64,000 bases of DNA from assembly GCF_004138285.1 (NCBI RefSeq), contig NZ_SCFN01000005.1:186001-250000 (forward strand). Reading direction: 5' to 3'. A program made the position numbers and the translations under genes. Shown piece after piece: positions 41,738 to 50,720 of the stretch (its first letter is position 1; each line of letters starts with the position of its first letter). Origin of the DNA: Gottfriedia acidiceleris (GTDB lineage Bacteria; Bacillota; Bacilli; Bacillales; Bacillaceae_G). Below the pieces are notes generated by a model. It did no database searches. It was not told the DNA's origin and saw nothing but the letters and a program-made list of their open reading frames with translations.

Positions 41738-43594
41738 ATGATGCAGTATGCTTGGCTTGTTCCGGTACTTCCGCTAATTTCCTTTCTAATCCTAATATTA
41801 GCTGGTACAAAAGGAAAGAAAGGTAGTGGGATTTTAGGAGCAACTTTAACAGGAATCTCATTCATCATCTCCTTGTTCGTCTTATTTGACCGTCTACAAG
41901 GGGATACAGTGCAGAAACTATACACTTGGTTAACAATTGGAAATATCGATATTCACGTTGGATATGTAGTAAATGCACTAAATTCGTTAATGCTAGTAAT
42001 CGTTACGTTTGTTAGTACATTAGTACATATTTATTCAACAGCATATATGGAAGAGGATGACCGAATTACAGTGTTCTTCGCATACTTAGGCTTATTTACA
42101 TTTGCGATGTTAGCACTTGTCATTTCACCTAGCATTCTACAACTTTATGTATTCTGGGAGTTAGTAGGTTTAGGTTCATTTTTACTTGTTGGTTTCTACT
42201 TTTATAAAGAAGAAGCAAAAGCAGCGGCTAAAAAAGCGTTCATTATGACCAGAATAGGGGACGTTGGTTTATTTATCGGGATGGTACTTTTATTTTGGAA
42301 AACAAAGAGCTTTGATTTTGATCAAATTTTCAATGTAATCCAAGGTGGACAGGTGAGTACTGGTATGTTAACACTTATTGCTATCTTGATTTTCGTAGGA
42401 GCAATGGGTAAATCAGGTCAGTTCCCACTTCATACATGGCTTCCTGATGCGATGGAAGGTCCAACACCTGTTTCTGCATTAATTCACGCAGCAACAATGG
42501 TAGCTGCCGGTGTTTACTTAGTAGCAACGACTTATCCAATCTTTATTGCTAGTGGAACTGCTTTAACTGTAGTTGCGATTGTCGGAGGATTTACTGCGAT
42601 CTTTGCAGCGAGTATTGGTCTTGTACAAAGAGATATTAAGCGAGTACTAGCATACTCTACAGTCAGTCAATTGGGCTATATGATGCTTGCACTAGGTGTA
42701 GGCGGTTATACAGCAAGTATTTTCCACTTAACAACTCATGCGTTTTTTAAAGCATTGTTATTCTTAGCTGCAGGTAGTGTAATTCATGCCGTACACACTC
42801 AAGACATCTTTAAAATGGGTGGATTACGTCAGAAAATGAAATGGACATCTACACTATTCTTAATTGGTACATTAGCTATTACAGGTGTACCATTACTATC
42901 TGGTTTCTTTAGTAAGGATGAGATTTTAGCTGCAACTTGGGAAAATGGAAATTACGTTTTATTCGTTGTTGCTTTAACTGCGGCATTCTTTACTTCTTTC
43001 TATATGTTCCGATTATTTTTCTTAGTTTTCACTGGAGAAGAAAAGACAAAAGGTGCGCACGAGTCACCGATGTCAATGGTTCTTCCAATGTCACTATTAG
43101 GGATCCTTGCTATATTTGCAGGTTATATTAATACGCCATTCTTTGGTCGTCACTTAAATGAGTTTTTATTAGACGGAGCTCCATTTAAAATTGCTGAGCA
43201 TAGTCATGAGCCGGTTTGGATTATGATCGTAGCAACGCTTGTTTCTTTAGCTGGTATTACGCTTGCTTACAATATGTATGGAAGAAAAGTGAAGCAAACA
43301 AAACAAGAAGAAAATGGATTATTCTATGAAATTCTTCTTAATAAATATTATATTGACGAATTATATAACGGTTCAATCGTAAAAGGTATGTTTGCAATCG
43401 GACATGTAATGTTTGCAATTGAGCGTTTTGTAATTGAAGGGCTTGCAGTTCTAGTAAAAGGAATTGTAAGTAGTATCGGTGGAATTGGTTCAAGGCTTCA
43501 AAGTGGTCAAGTCCAAACTTATGGATTTATTACATTACTTGGTCTTGCTCTAATCTTATTAGCAATCGTTGTGACAGGGGGGTACAACTTATGA
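41738..43594 (+). CDS. nuoL: NADH-quinone oxidoreductase subunit L
   Basis: 618 residues, Mrp-type antiporter-like proton channel. VFWELVGLGSFLLVGFYF and the LPDAMEGPTPVSALIHAATMVAAG segment are typical; the C-terminal lateral helix region is present. ATG 41738 follows AGGAGGTGG; ATG 41741 is close by. Overlaps nuoM by 4 bp. Confidence 0.96.
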   Translation: MMQYAWLVPVLPLISFLILILAGTKGKKGSGILGATLTGISFIISLFVLFDRLQGDTVQKLYTWLTIGNIDIHVGYVVNALNSLMLVIVTFVSTLVHIYSTAYMEEDDRITVFFAYLGLFTFAMLALVISPSILQLYVFWELVGLGSFLLVGFYFYKEEAKAAAKKAFIMTRIGDVGLFIGMVLLFWKTKSFDFDQIFNVIQGGQVSTGMLTLIAILIFVGAMGKSGQFPLHTWLPDAMEGPTPVSALIHAATMVAAGVYLVATTYPIFIASGTALTVVAIVGGFTAIFAASIGLVQRDIKRVLAYSTVSQLGYMMLALGVGGYTASIFHLTTHAFFKALLFLAAGSVIHAVHTQDIFKMGGLRQKMKWTSTLFLIGTLAITGVPLLSGFFSKDEILAATWENGNYVLFVVALTAAFFTSFYMFRLFFLVFTGEEKTKGAHESPMSMVLPMSLLGILAIFAGYINTPFFGRHLNEFLLDGAPFKIAEHSHEPVWIMIVATLVSLAGITLAYNMYGRKVKQTKQEENGLFYEILLNKYYIDELYNGSIVKGMFAIGHVMFAIERFVIEGLAVLVKGIVSSIGGIGSRLQSGQVQTYGFITLLGLALILLAIVVTGGYNL

Positions 43595-45099
43595 TGTCTC
43601 ATTTCTTATTATGGGTTGTTTTCTCACCTTTATTGGGATTATTACTAGTTTCTTTTGCTCCAAAGAATTCTTATAAGCTTTGGGCATTATTGACTTCGGT
43701 TTTATCATTTGCAGTTACTATACTAGCTTATATAGCAGGTCAAAACCATTCTAGTTTAAAAGATTGGAATATTTCATATGATTGGTTTTCATTTGGAAAA
43801 TTTTTCGCTGGATCAACTAGATTGTTTCAAGTTAAGTTTGAGCTTGGAGTAGACGGTCTATCATTAGTGATGATTTTACTTACTGGTATTATCTCATTAA
43901 TCGCTGTAATAGCAGGTTACTCAATTAATAAAGGTTCAAAAGGCTTCTATCAACTACTATTCATTTTACAAGTAGGTATGTTTGGTGTATTTGCAGCTCA
44001 GAACTTAGTGTTATTCTTCTTATTCTTTGAATTAACGCTAGTTCCAATGTTCTTCTTAATTGGTAAATGGGGCCGATTTGATAGTGAACGTGCTGGATAC
44101 CAATTCTTAATTTATAACGGATTAGGATCTGCATTCTTACTATTTGTTATTGCAGTCTTATTTGCTCGCACAGGCACAACAAATTATGAAGTGTTAGCAA
44201 ATATCATTCCAACGGGACAACAAACAGTTAGTCCAATTTCAGAGCATTTAAAAATGGTTCTATTAATTTGTTTATTAATTGCATTTGCAATCAAACTACC
44301 ATTATTCCCGTTCCATCGATGGATGGTGAATGTTCATACACAAGCAAATCCTGCTGTAGTAATCATTCACGCTGGTATCCTATTAAAAATTGGAACTTAC
44401 GGTTTAATTCGTTTTGCTTTAGGTGTTTTCCCAGAGCAATTTGAAAAGATGTCGGTAGCTCTTGCGATTATTGGTGTAATTAATTTACTGTACGGAGCTT
44501 ATATTGCTTTAATTCAAAAGGAATTACGTTCTGTATTGGCATATTCAAGTTTCTCACACATGGGTATTGTTATTATTGGATTAGCAGCAATGAATAGCGC
44601 TGGAATCCAAGGAGCAATTTTACAATCAGTTTCTCACGGTTTAATTGCAGCACTTCTATTTTTAATAGTTGGCATGTTAGAAAACCGAGGTGATACTACT
44701 AGTTTTGACCGCATTTCTGGTCTTTCAAAATCAGCTCCAAGACTAGCCGGCTTATTACTTTTTGGCGGTATGGCATCGTTAGGTTTACCAGGTCTATCAG
44801 GGTTCGTAGGAGAATGGCTATCATTTGTTGGTCTTTTCCAATCTCACAAAGCAATTGCAACTGTAGGTACATTAGGAATCATCTTAACTGCAGCTTATAT
44901 TTTAAGAGCAATATTACAATTAAGCTTCGGTAAAAGTAGTGAATTTATATCATCATTCACTGATTTATCAAAACGCGAAGCAATCGCTTCAGTTATTTTA
45001 GTATTTGCGATTGTCCTGCTTGGTGTATACCCAGCTTTCGTAAATGATATGATTGTGTCATCAGTGGATTTTATCATTCAAGGGATTAGAGGTGTATAG
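43591..45099 (+). CDS. nuoM: NADH-quinone oxidoreductase subunit M
   Basis: 502 residues, 13-14 helices, second antiporter-like subunit. FFLFFELTLVPMFFLIG and IKLPLFPFHRWMVNVHTQANPA match NuoM. Start overlaps nuoL (ATGA). Confidence 0.96.
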   Translation: MMSHFLLWVVFSPLLGLLLVSFAPKNSYKLWALLTSVLSFAVTILAYIAGQNHSSLKDWNISYDWFSFGKFFAGSTRLFQVKFELGVDGLSLVMILLTGIISLIAVIAGYSINKGSKGFYQLLFILQVGMFGVFAAQNLVLFFLFFELTLVPMFFLIGKWGRFDSERAGYQFLIYNGLGSAFLLFVIAVLFARTGTTNYEVLANIIPTGQQTVSPISEHLKMVLLICLLIAFAIKLPLFPFHRWMVNVHTQANPAVVIIHAGILLKIGTYGLIRFALGVFPEQFEKMSVALAIIGVINLLYGAYIALIQKELRSVLAYSSFSHMGIVIIGLAAMNSAGIQGAILQSVSHGLIAALLFLIVGMLENRGDTTSFDRISGLSKSAPRLAGLLLFGGMASLGLPGLSGFVGEWLSFVGLFQSHKAIATVGTLGIILTAAYILRAILQLSFGKSSEFISSFTDLSKREAIASVILVFAIVLLGVYPAFVNDMIVSSVDFIIQGIRGV

Positions 45100-45102
45100 A
45101 AG

Positions 45103-46599
45103 ATGACATGGAAAGCATTATCTGAATTTCAATGGGGAACAATGGGTCCTGAGATCATTCTAGTAGCTGCTGCGCTTCTTCTATTAACTCTTGAACTCTT
45201 ACTACCTAAAAATGCGAGTCGTAAAATAGTCGGTTGGGTTGGTTTACTAAGCGTTGTTGGATCATTTGTCTGGTTAATCACACTTTATTCACATAAACCA
45301 ATAAGTCTATTAGCGGGATCGTTTAAACTTGATTCGTTTGGGCTTCTCTTTAAAACTGTTTTATTAATCGGAGCAATCTTAGTTTTATTACTTGCACTTG
45401 GAGATAAAACAATTGCAGAGCGCTCAGAATACTACACATTGTTTATTACAGCTTTAATTGGAGCAATGTATATGGCTTCAAGTAGTGATTTAATTACATT
45501 ATTTGTTGGATTAGAGCTACTTTCGATTTCATCTTATATTCTAGTCGGCATTCAAAAGAGAAGAGAAGGCTCTTCTGAAGCCGCACTTAAATATGTAATT
45601 AACGGTGGTATTTCAACTGCAATAACATTATTTGGATTAAGCTATACTTATGGCTTAACAGGTACTACAAACATTACTGAAATGAATTTGGCACTTCAAC
45701 AAGGAATACCAAGCAGTAATGAATTTCTAATGATCCTAGCATTTGTGCTAGTATTTGTTGGATTATCATTTAAACTTGCATCTGTTCCGTTCCATATGTG
45801 GGCTCCAGATGTTTATGAAGGTGCTCCAACACCTGTAACAGCATTCTTAGCAACAGTTTCAAAAACAGGTGGGTTTATTATCGTACTTCGTATCTTTTTA
45901 GCAATTTTCACTGGTGCATTATTGATGAAGGAACAAAAATCTGTATTTGAAGTAATGCAACCAGTTGTTGCCACATTGGCTGCATTATCGATGATTATAG
46001 GTAACACAATTGCTTTAAAACAAAACAGTCTAAAGCGCATACTTGCATACTCAGGTATTGCACACGGAGGTTATGTTCTAGTTGCATTTGTAAGTATTTC
46101 ACCATTCATGTTTGAGGGGATCTGGTTCTATTTATTAACTTATACATTCATGACAATCGGTATATTAACAATTGTCTACAATGTACAACAACAAAGGGGA
46201 TCTGACTCATTATCTTCATTTGCAGGGCTAATTAAAACGAATCCATTTTTAGCAATTACAATGACAATATTTGTTTTATCGTTAGCAGGTATTCCATTAA
46301 CTGCAGGATTTATAGGAAAGTTAAATATTTTCTTGGGAGCTTTCGTCCAAGTTAAAGGATATTATGTATTAGGTGGAATTCTACTTTTAACTACAGTAGT
46401 ATCTTATTTTTACTATTTCGGCATCCTACAAAATATTTTCTTTAGAAGTGGCGAAGAGCGTAAAATTGTACTTCCTAGGACACATCTATTCGTTGTATTG
46501 GTTTGTGCTGTTTTAACAATCGTATTAGGTATCAAACCATCTTTAGCATTAGATGTATTTCATAAGCTAGACATTGTGAAAGACTTCTTTATGGCGTAA
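45103..46599 (+). CDS. nuoN: NADH-quinone oxidoreductase subunit N
   Basis: 498 residues, third antiporter-like subunit: FVGLELLSISSYILVG and SVPFHMWAPDVYEGAPTPVTAF. Three bases after nuoM. Last gene; a terminator follows. No nuoE, F or G is found anywhere in the operon. Confidence 0.96.
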   Translation: MTWKALSEFQWGTMGPEIILVAAALLLLTLELLLPKNASRKIVGWVGLLSVVGSFVWLITLYSHKPISLLAGSFKLDSFGLLFKTVLLIGAILVLLLALGDKTIAERSEYYTLFITALIGAMYMASSSDLITLFVGLELLSISSYILVGIQKRREGSSEAALKYVINGGISTAITLFGLSYTYGLTGTTNITEMNLALQQGIPSSNEFLMILAFVLVFVGLSFKLASVPFHMWAPDVYEGAPTPVTAFLATVSKTGGFIIVLRIFLAIFTGALLMKEQKSVFEVMQPVVATLAALSMIIGNTIALKQNSLKRILAYSGIAHGGYVLVAFVSISPFMFEGIWFYLLTYTFMTIGILTIVYNVQQQRGSDSLSSFAGLIKTNPFLAITMTIFVLSLAGIPLTAGFIGKLNIFLGAFVQVKGYYVLGGILLLTTVVSYFYYFGILQNIFFRSGEERKIVLPRTHLFVVLVCAVLTIVLGIKPSLALDVFHKLDIVKDFFMA

Positions 46600-46615
46600 A
46601 ATATATCTAAATTAT

Positions 46616-46643
46616 AAGTGTAGGATGATTCCTACACTTTTTA
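46616..46643 (+). terminator. Terminator of the nuo operon
   Basis: AAGTGTAGGA-TGAT-TCCTACACTT followed by TTTAATTT. Confidence 0.85.
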
Positions 46644-46768
46644 ATTTGTAGAGAAAGTATAAAATTTGGTTTTCAGACTGGCATGCACTAAGAACACATA
46701 GATGGAAAATGTAACTGCGCAATCTGAAAGCTTTTCTATAAAAATCGAGCGAAAAGAGGACGTGAAAA

Positions 46769-47005
46769 ATGGAAGCATTAGTTGGGACAGAAGCGTTATT
46801 AGCAATAATTGTCCATTTATTTTTCATTATTTTAACTTGGTGGGCTTTAACAGCAATTAAGTGGGAGAGTATTATGAAAAAAGGTCATGTCGCCCAAATT
46901 CGACTTTTTATGGTGCTATTGACGATTACAATTTCTTCTGCTGTAAGTAGTTTTTTCTTAGACTATCTTCAATATACAAAAAACATTACATATTTATTGA
47001 AATAA
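46769..47005 (+). CDS. ywzB: DUF1146 family membrane protein (YwzB)
   Basis: 78 residues with two helices (LLAIIVHLFFIILTWWAL and FMVLLTITISSAVSSFFL) and the family's WALTAIKWE loop. ATG follows AAGAGGA. Function unknown; in Bacillus it lies regularly before ywmB-murA-spoIID. Confidence 0.85.
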   Translation: MEALVGTEALLAIIVHLFFIILTWWALTAIKWESIMKKGHVAQIRLFMVLLTITISSAVSSFFLDYLQYTKNITYLLK

Positions 47006-47040
47006 TTTGTCAAAAAGTATGTTACGATGTATCGTATAAA

Positions 47041-47078
47041 CCCCTCTCTACCTGTGAAAAATGGAAGTAAGAGAGGGG
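47041..47078 (+). promoter_or_regulatory. Hairpin that covers the ywmB ribosome site
   Basis: CCCCTCTCT (47041-47049) pairs perfectly with AGAGAGGGG (47070-47078). The GAGGGG needed for ywmB translation (ATG 47086) is in the right arm. No T-run follows, so translation control is more likely than termination. Confidence 0.55.
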
Positions 47079-47085
47079 ATTATTT

Positions 47086-47805
47086 ATGAAAAAAACTATT
47101 TACTTATTTTTAATTACTATTACTTTTGCTTCTGCACTATTTTTTAATTGGGGTAAAATCAGTATGGCTGACACAGGTGTAGGCCAATTGAACCGTTTTG
47201 CAGACGTATTAAATAAAAAAGACATTTCGGTTACAAGTTGGAATTTATACGCAAGAGAAGCTAAAATGAATACTTCGGTGTCCAAAATAATCAGTAAATA
47301 TAAAGAGGATTTTAAAAATTTTAAGTGGACGAAAACTGACAATGGTAATAAAATAATTGGTACGCTTAGCCATAATTTGGTCACAGAAAGAATCGTTGTT
47401 ACATCTACTGGCAATAACAGCAGCTATGTAATTTATGAACTTAGTGGGACTAAATGGGACCAGCAGGCTGAAAAAGAAACTAATAAACTTATAAAGAACT
47501 CATTGGAAAATATTTTTAGTAAAGAACCTACTTTTTTTACTTGTATAAAGGGGACAATGGGTGGTAAACTTGAAGGTGTTTTGCAGGGTATAAAAAATGA
47601 TTTTTTGGGGACTTTTAAAGCAACAAAAATTGAAGAAATAAAAGAAGGGGCATTCGTCTCTGTTTCAGCATATACTGAACAGTGGAATGACGCTCTGGTT
47701 GCAAATGGCAAAAAAATTAATTTACAAATTGCAATACGTGAAAACAATGTTGATAAATCAACGACAATTATTATTGGAACACCGATTATAACAGTAGAAT
47801 ATTGA
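47086..47805 (+). CDS. ywmB: YwmB family secreted protein (DUF1779)
   Basis: 239 residues with an N-terminal signal/anchor (LFLITITFASALFF, about 6-20) and a TATA-box-binding-like fold domain named YwmB. It lies between ywzB and murA1 as in other Bacillus. Role unknown, probably at the cell surface. Its ribosome site is inside a hairpin. Confidence 0.83.
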   Translation: MKKTIYLFLITITFASALFFNWGKISMADTGVGQLNRFADVLNKKDISVTSWNLYAREAKMNTSVSKIISKYKEDFKNFKWTKTDNGNKIIGTLSHNLVTERIVVTSTGNNSSYVIYELSGTKWDQQAEKETNKLIKNSLENIFSKEPTFFTCIKGTMGGKLEGVLQGIKNDFLGTFKATKIEEIKEGAFVSVSAYTEQWNDALVANGKKINLQIAIRENNVDKSTTIIIGTPIITVEY

Positions 47806-47837
47806 TAGATCTATTTTAGGACACGGAGGGGAAAAGT

Positions 47838-49142
47838 TTGGATAAAATCATTGTCCGTGGCGGGAAACAGCTTCAAGGCACGGTTCGTGTAGAGGGTGCA
47901 AAAAATGCTGTCTTACCAGTTCTTGCTGCAGCGCTACTAGCTAGTGAAGGAAAAAATATAATTCATGACGTACCAACTCTATCTGACGTTTACACGATTA
48001 ACGAAGTTCTTCGTAATTTAAATACAGAGGTTGGGTTCAAAAATAATACAGTAACAGTTGATGCTTCAAAGGATTTACATGTTGAAGCACCATTTGAATA
48101 TGTTCGTAAAATGCGAGCATCTATTCTTGTAATGGGTCCACTTTTAGCAAGAAATGGTCATGCACGTGTAGCGTTACCAGGTGGATGTGCGATTGGATCT
48201 AGACCAATTGAACAACACTTAAAAGGATTTGAAGCAATGGGGGCTCAAATTACGGTTGGTAATGGTTTTGTAGAAGCAAAATCAAACGGTCGTTTAAAAG
48301 GGGCAAAAATCTATTTAGATTTCCCAAGCGTAGGTGCAACAGAAAATATTATGTCTGCAGCAGCACTTGCAGAAGGAACAACAATTCTTGAAAATGCTGC
48401 AAAAGAACCTGAAATTGTTGACTTAGCAAACTTCATTAATGCAATGGGTGGTAAAGTTCGTGGTGCTGGAACAGGCACTATTCGAATTGAAGGTGTACCA
48501 ACATTATTTGGTACAACTCATCACATTATTCCAGACCGTATTGAAGCTGGAACATTTATGGTAGCAGCAGCAATTACGAATGGAAATGTATTAATTGAAA
48601 ATGCAGTTCCAGAGCACTTAAGCTCAGTTGTAGCAAAAATGCGTGAAATGGGAGTAACAATTATCGAAGAGGAAGAAGGTCTTCGTGTAATTGGTACAGA
48701 CAATTTAAAACCTGTAGACATTAAAACAATGCCTCACCCAGGCTTCCCAACAGATATGCAATCACAAATGATGGCACTTCTATTAAAAGCTAATGGAACA
48801 GGCATGATTACTGAAACAGTATTCGAAAATCGTTTTATGCACGTGGAAGAATTCCGTCGCATGAATGCAAATATTAAAATTGAAGGTCGATCAACTATTA
48901 TTCATGGACCAAATGATCTTCAAGGAGCAGAAGTAGCTGCTACGGATTTACGTGCTGCTGCATCACTTATCCTTGCTGGTCTCGTTGTTGATGGATATAC
49001 TCGTGTTACTGAATTAAAACATTTAGATCGTGGTTATGTAAATTTCCATGAAAAGCTTGCTGCACTTGGAGCGGACATTGAACGTGTAAACGAACCAAGC
49101 ACAGCTGTAGAGGAAGAAACACTAAAAGATTTACAAGCGTAA
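47838..49142 (+). CDS. murA: UDP-N-acetylglucosamine 1-carboxyvinyltransferase, main paralogue
   Basis: First committed enzyme of peptidoglycan synthesis, 434 residues. [20 protein letters not shown] start, catalytic Cys117 in [24 protein letters not shown] and [14 protein letters not shown] end. TTG 47838 follows CGGAGGGG at 7 nt and matches the family N-terminus. Position before spoIID is that of B. subtilis murAA. The fragment at the left edge is its paralogue. Confidence 0.97.
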   Translation: MDKIIVRGGKQLQGTVRVEGAKNAVLPVLAAALLASEGKNIIHDVPTLSDVYTINEVLRNLNTEVGFKNNTVTVDASKDLHVEAPFEYVRKMRASILVMGPLLARNGHARVALPGGCAIGSRPIEQHLKGFEAMGAQITVGNGFVEAKSNGRLKGAKIYLDFPSVGATENIMSAAALAEGTTILENAAKEPEIVDLANFINAMGGKVRGAGTGTIRIEGVPTLFGTTHHIIPDRIEAGTFMVAAAITNGNVLIENAVPEHLSSVVAKMREMGVTIIEEEEGLRVIGTDNLKPVDIKTMPHPGFPTDMQSQMMALLLKANGTGMITETVFENRFMHVEEFRRMNANIKIEGRSTIIHGPNDLQGAEVAATDLRAAASLILAGLVVDGYTRVTELKHLDRGYVNFHEKLAALGADIERVNEPSTAVEEETLKDLQA

Positions 49143-49157
49143 ACTAAAAACTAATTC

Positions 49158-49204
49158 AAATGCCTGACACTTTGTGTTACCCCACATAGAGTCGGGCATT
49201 TTTG
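49158..49204 (+). terminator. Terminator of murA1
   Basis: AAATGCCTGAC pairs with GTCGGGCATTT (one wobble), then TT-GCATTTT. Confidence 0.85.
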
Positions 49205-49419
49205 CATTTTCATGCAACTTTCTACTATCAGTTATAGACAGAAACCTTATAAAATATTCTAAAAATAATAAAAAAATAATACAATTTGTTAAAAGAATCT
49301 AATTTGAATCAATCTATATTTGTTCTAAATGCTTGTCCATATACATAAATTATCTTTAGAAAGGGCAATTAGTTGAAAATTGTCATTTAAAGTTGTTTTG
49401 AAATGGATAGGAGGAAAAT

Positions 49420-50433
49420 ATGAAGTCATTTAAAACATTAATCACTGCAGGATTAACTACTTGCTCAGTCGTTATTATTATCCCTACATTGCTTGTTCTA
49501 CCATTTCATAGCCATACAGATGGTAGATTGGTTGATCAGCTACAGAAAAAAGCAAACCAAGTCGCAGCAGCGAACAAAAATGACAATCTAAGTATTGAAG
49601 TTTTTAGAACAAAAACACAAAAAGTTGAAAAACTACCAATCGAAGAATACGTATTAGGAGTAGTAGCATCAGAAATGCCAGCAAAATTTGAATCAGAAGC
49701 ACTAAAGGCACAAAGTTTAAGTGCAAGAACATTTATCATCAAACGATTGAAGGAAGGAAAACCACTTGAAGAAGGTGGAATTGTCGATGATTCAGTTAAT
49801 TTTCAAGTCTTTCAGGATCGCGACGACCTCAAGAAAAGATATGGCGCCGAATACAATAAAAATATAGCCAAAATTGAAAAAGCTGTAAAAGCCACTGAAG
49901 GACAAATATTAACTTACAATGGACAACCTATAACTGCTTCATTCTTCTCTACAAGCAATGGTTACACAGAAAACTCCGAAGAATATTGGAAAAATAGTGT
50001 ACCATATTTGAAAAGTGTACCGAGTCCTTGGGATTCCGTTGCTCCAAACTATATATCTACAAAATCATTTACAATAAGTGATTTCGAAAAGAAACTCAAT
50101 GTAAAAATTAATAAGTCAGACATAGGGAAAGTCACGTCGAGAACACAAGGTAAACGTGTAGAACAAGTGGCGTTTGGTAAAAAAACTCTGTCAGGCAAAG
50201 AAATTAGAGAAAAACTAAACCTACGTTCAACAGATTTTTCATGGGAGCGTAAAGGGAATGAAATCATCATTACAACAAAAGGTTTTGGCCATGGAGTAGG
50301 TATGAGTCAATACGGAGCAAACGAGCTTGCTAAGCAAGGAAAAACATACGATGAGATCGTTAAGTATTATTATAAGGGAATCAACATAAAGAAGCTTAGT
50401 AAGAAGGACTATGATGTACTGGAGAAGCTTTGA
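49420..50433 (+). CDS. spoIID: Stage II sporulation protein D
   Basis: Mother-cell lytic transglycosylase of the SpoIID-SpoIIM-SpoIIP engulfment machine. One N-terminal helix (about 8-29), then the SpoIID domain with catalytic Glu85 in VVASEMPAKFESEALKAQS, the FFSTSNGYTENSEEYW segment and C-terminal GFGHGVGMSQYGANELA. 337 residues. ATG follows ATAGGAGG. A sigma-E promoter is expected; I could not place one with confidence in the 277-bp upstream gap. Confidence 0.97.
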   Translation: MKSFKTLITAGLTTCSVVIIIPTLLVLPFHSHTDGRLVDQLQKKANQVAAANKNDNLSIEVFRTKTQKVEKLPIEEYVLGVVASEMPAKFESEALKAQSLSARTFIIKRLKEGKPLEEGGIVDDSVNFQVFQDRDDLKKRYGAEYNKNIAKIEKAVKATEGQILTYNGQPITASFFSTSNGYTENSEEYWKNSVPYLKSVPSPWDSVAPNYISTKSFTISDFEKKLNVKINKSDIGKVTSRTQGKRVEQVAFGKKTLSGKEIREKLNLRSTDFSWERKGNEIIITTKGFGHGVGMSQYGANELAKQGKTYDEIVKYYYKGINIKKLSKKDYDVLEKL

Positions 50434-50449
50434 GAAAGTACGCTAAGAA

Positions 50450-50478
50450 AAACAGACCTCACGTGGGTCTGTTTTTTT
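50450..50478 (+). terminator. Terminator of spoIID
   Basis: AAACAGACC-TCACGTG-GGTCTGTTT followed by TTTTT. Confidence 0.93.
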
Positions 50479-50529
50479 GTGTATAGTCTCTAAGATTGTT
50501 TGTTCTTTAAATGAAAAGAAGAAAATAAC

Positions 50530-50578
50530 TTAAAAAACACTCCAAAACGAACTAGAATTAGTCCATTTAGAGTGTTCC
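50530..50578 (-). terminator. Minus-strand terminator for the peptide-binding protein gene
   Basis: On the minus strand AACACTC pairs with GAGTGTT and is followed by TTTTTA. It lies ~145 nt past the gene's stop, beyond the repeat array. Confidence 0.6.
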
Positions 50579-50616
50579 TTGATTAAAAAGAGCATCTATT
50601 TTGTAGAATCACCAAG

Positions 50617-50679
50617 TTAATTGCAGTTATGCGGTTTTTAATTGCAGAACCACTAGATTTAATTGCAGTCTCTACAATA
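50617..50679. repeat. 21-bp-period tandem repeat array 2
   Basis: TTAATTGCAG starts at 50617, 50638 and 50659, exactly 21 bp apart; more degenerate units may flank. It is the reverse complement of the CTGCAATTAA core of array 1 (32285-32389). Like array 1 it lies between convergent gene ends (spoIID and the oppA-like gene). Confidence 0.72.
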
Positions 50680-50720
50680 CATAAGATTACTCTACAAATA
50701 AATTAACTTAAATCCTGCAC

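Noticed and set aside
49200-49419. Sigma-E promoter for spoIID
   Set aside because: ATATT and CATATACA/ATACAAT words occur, but none has the 14-nt spacing required.
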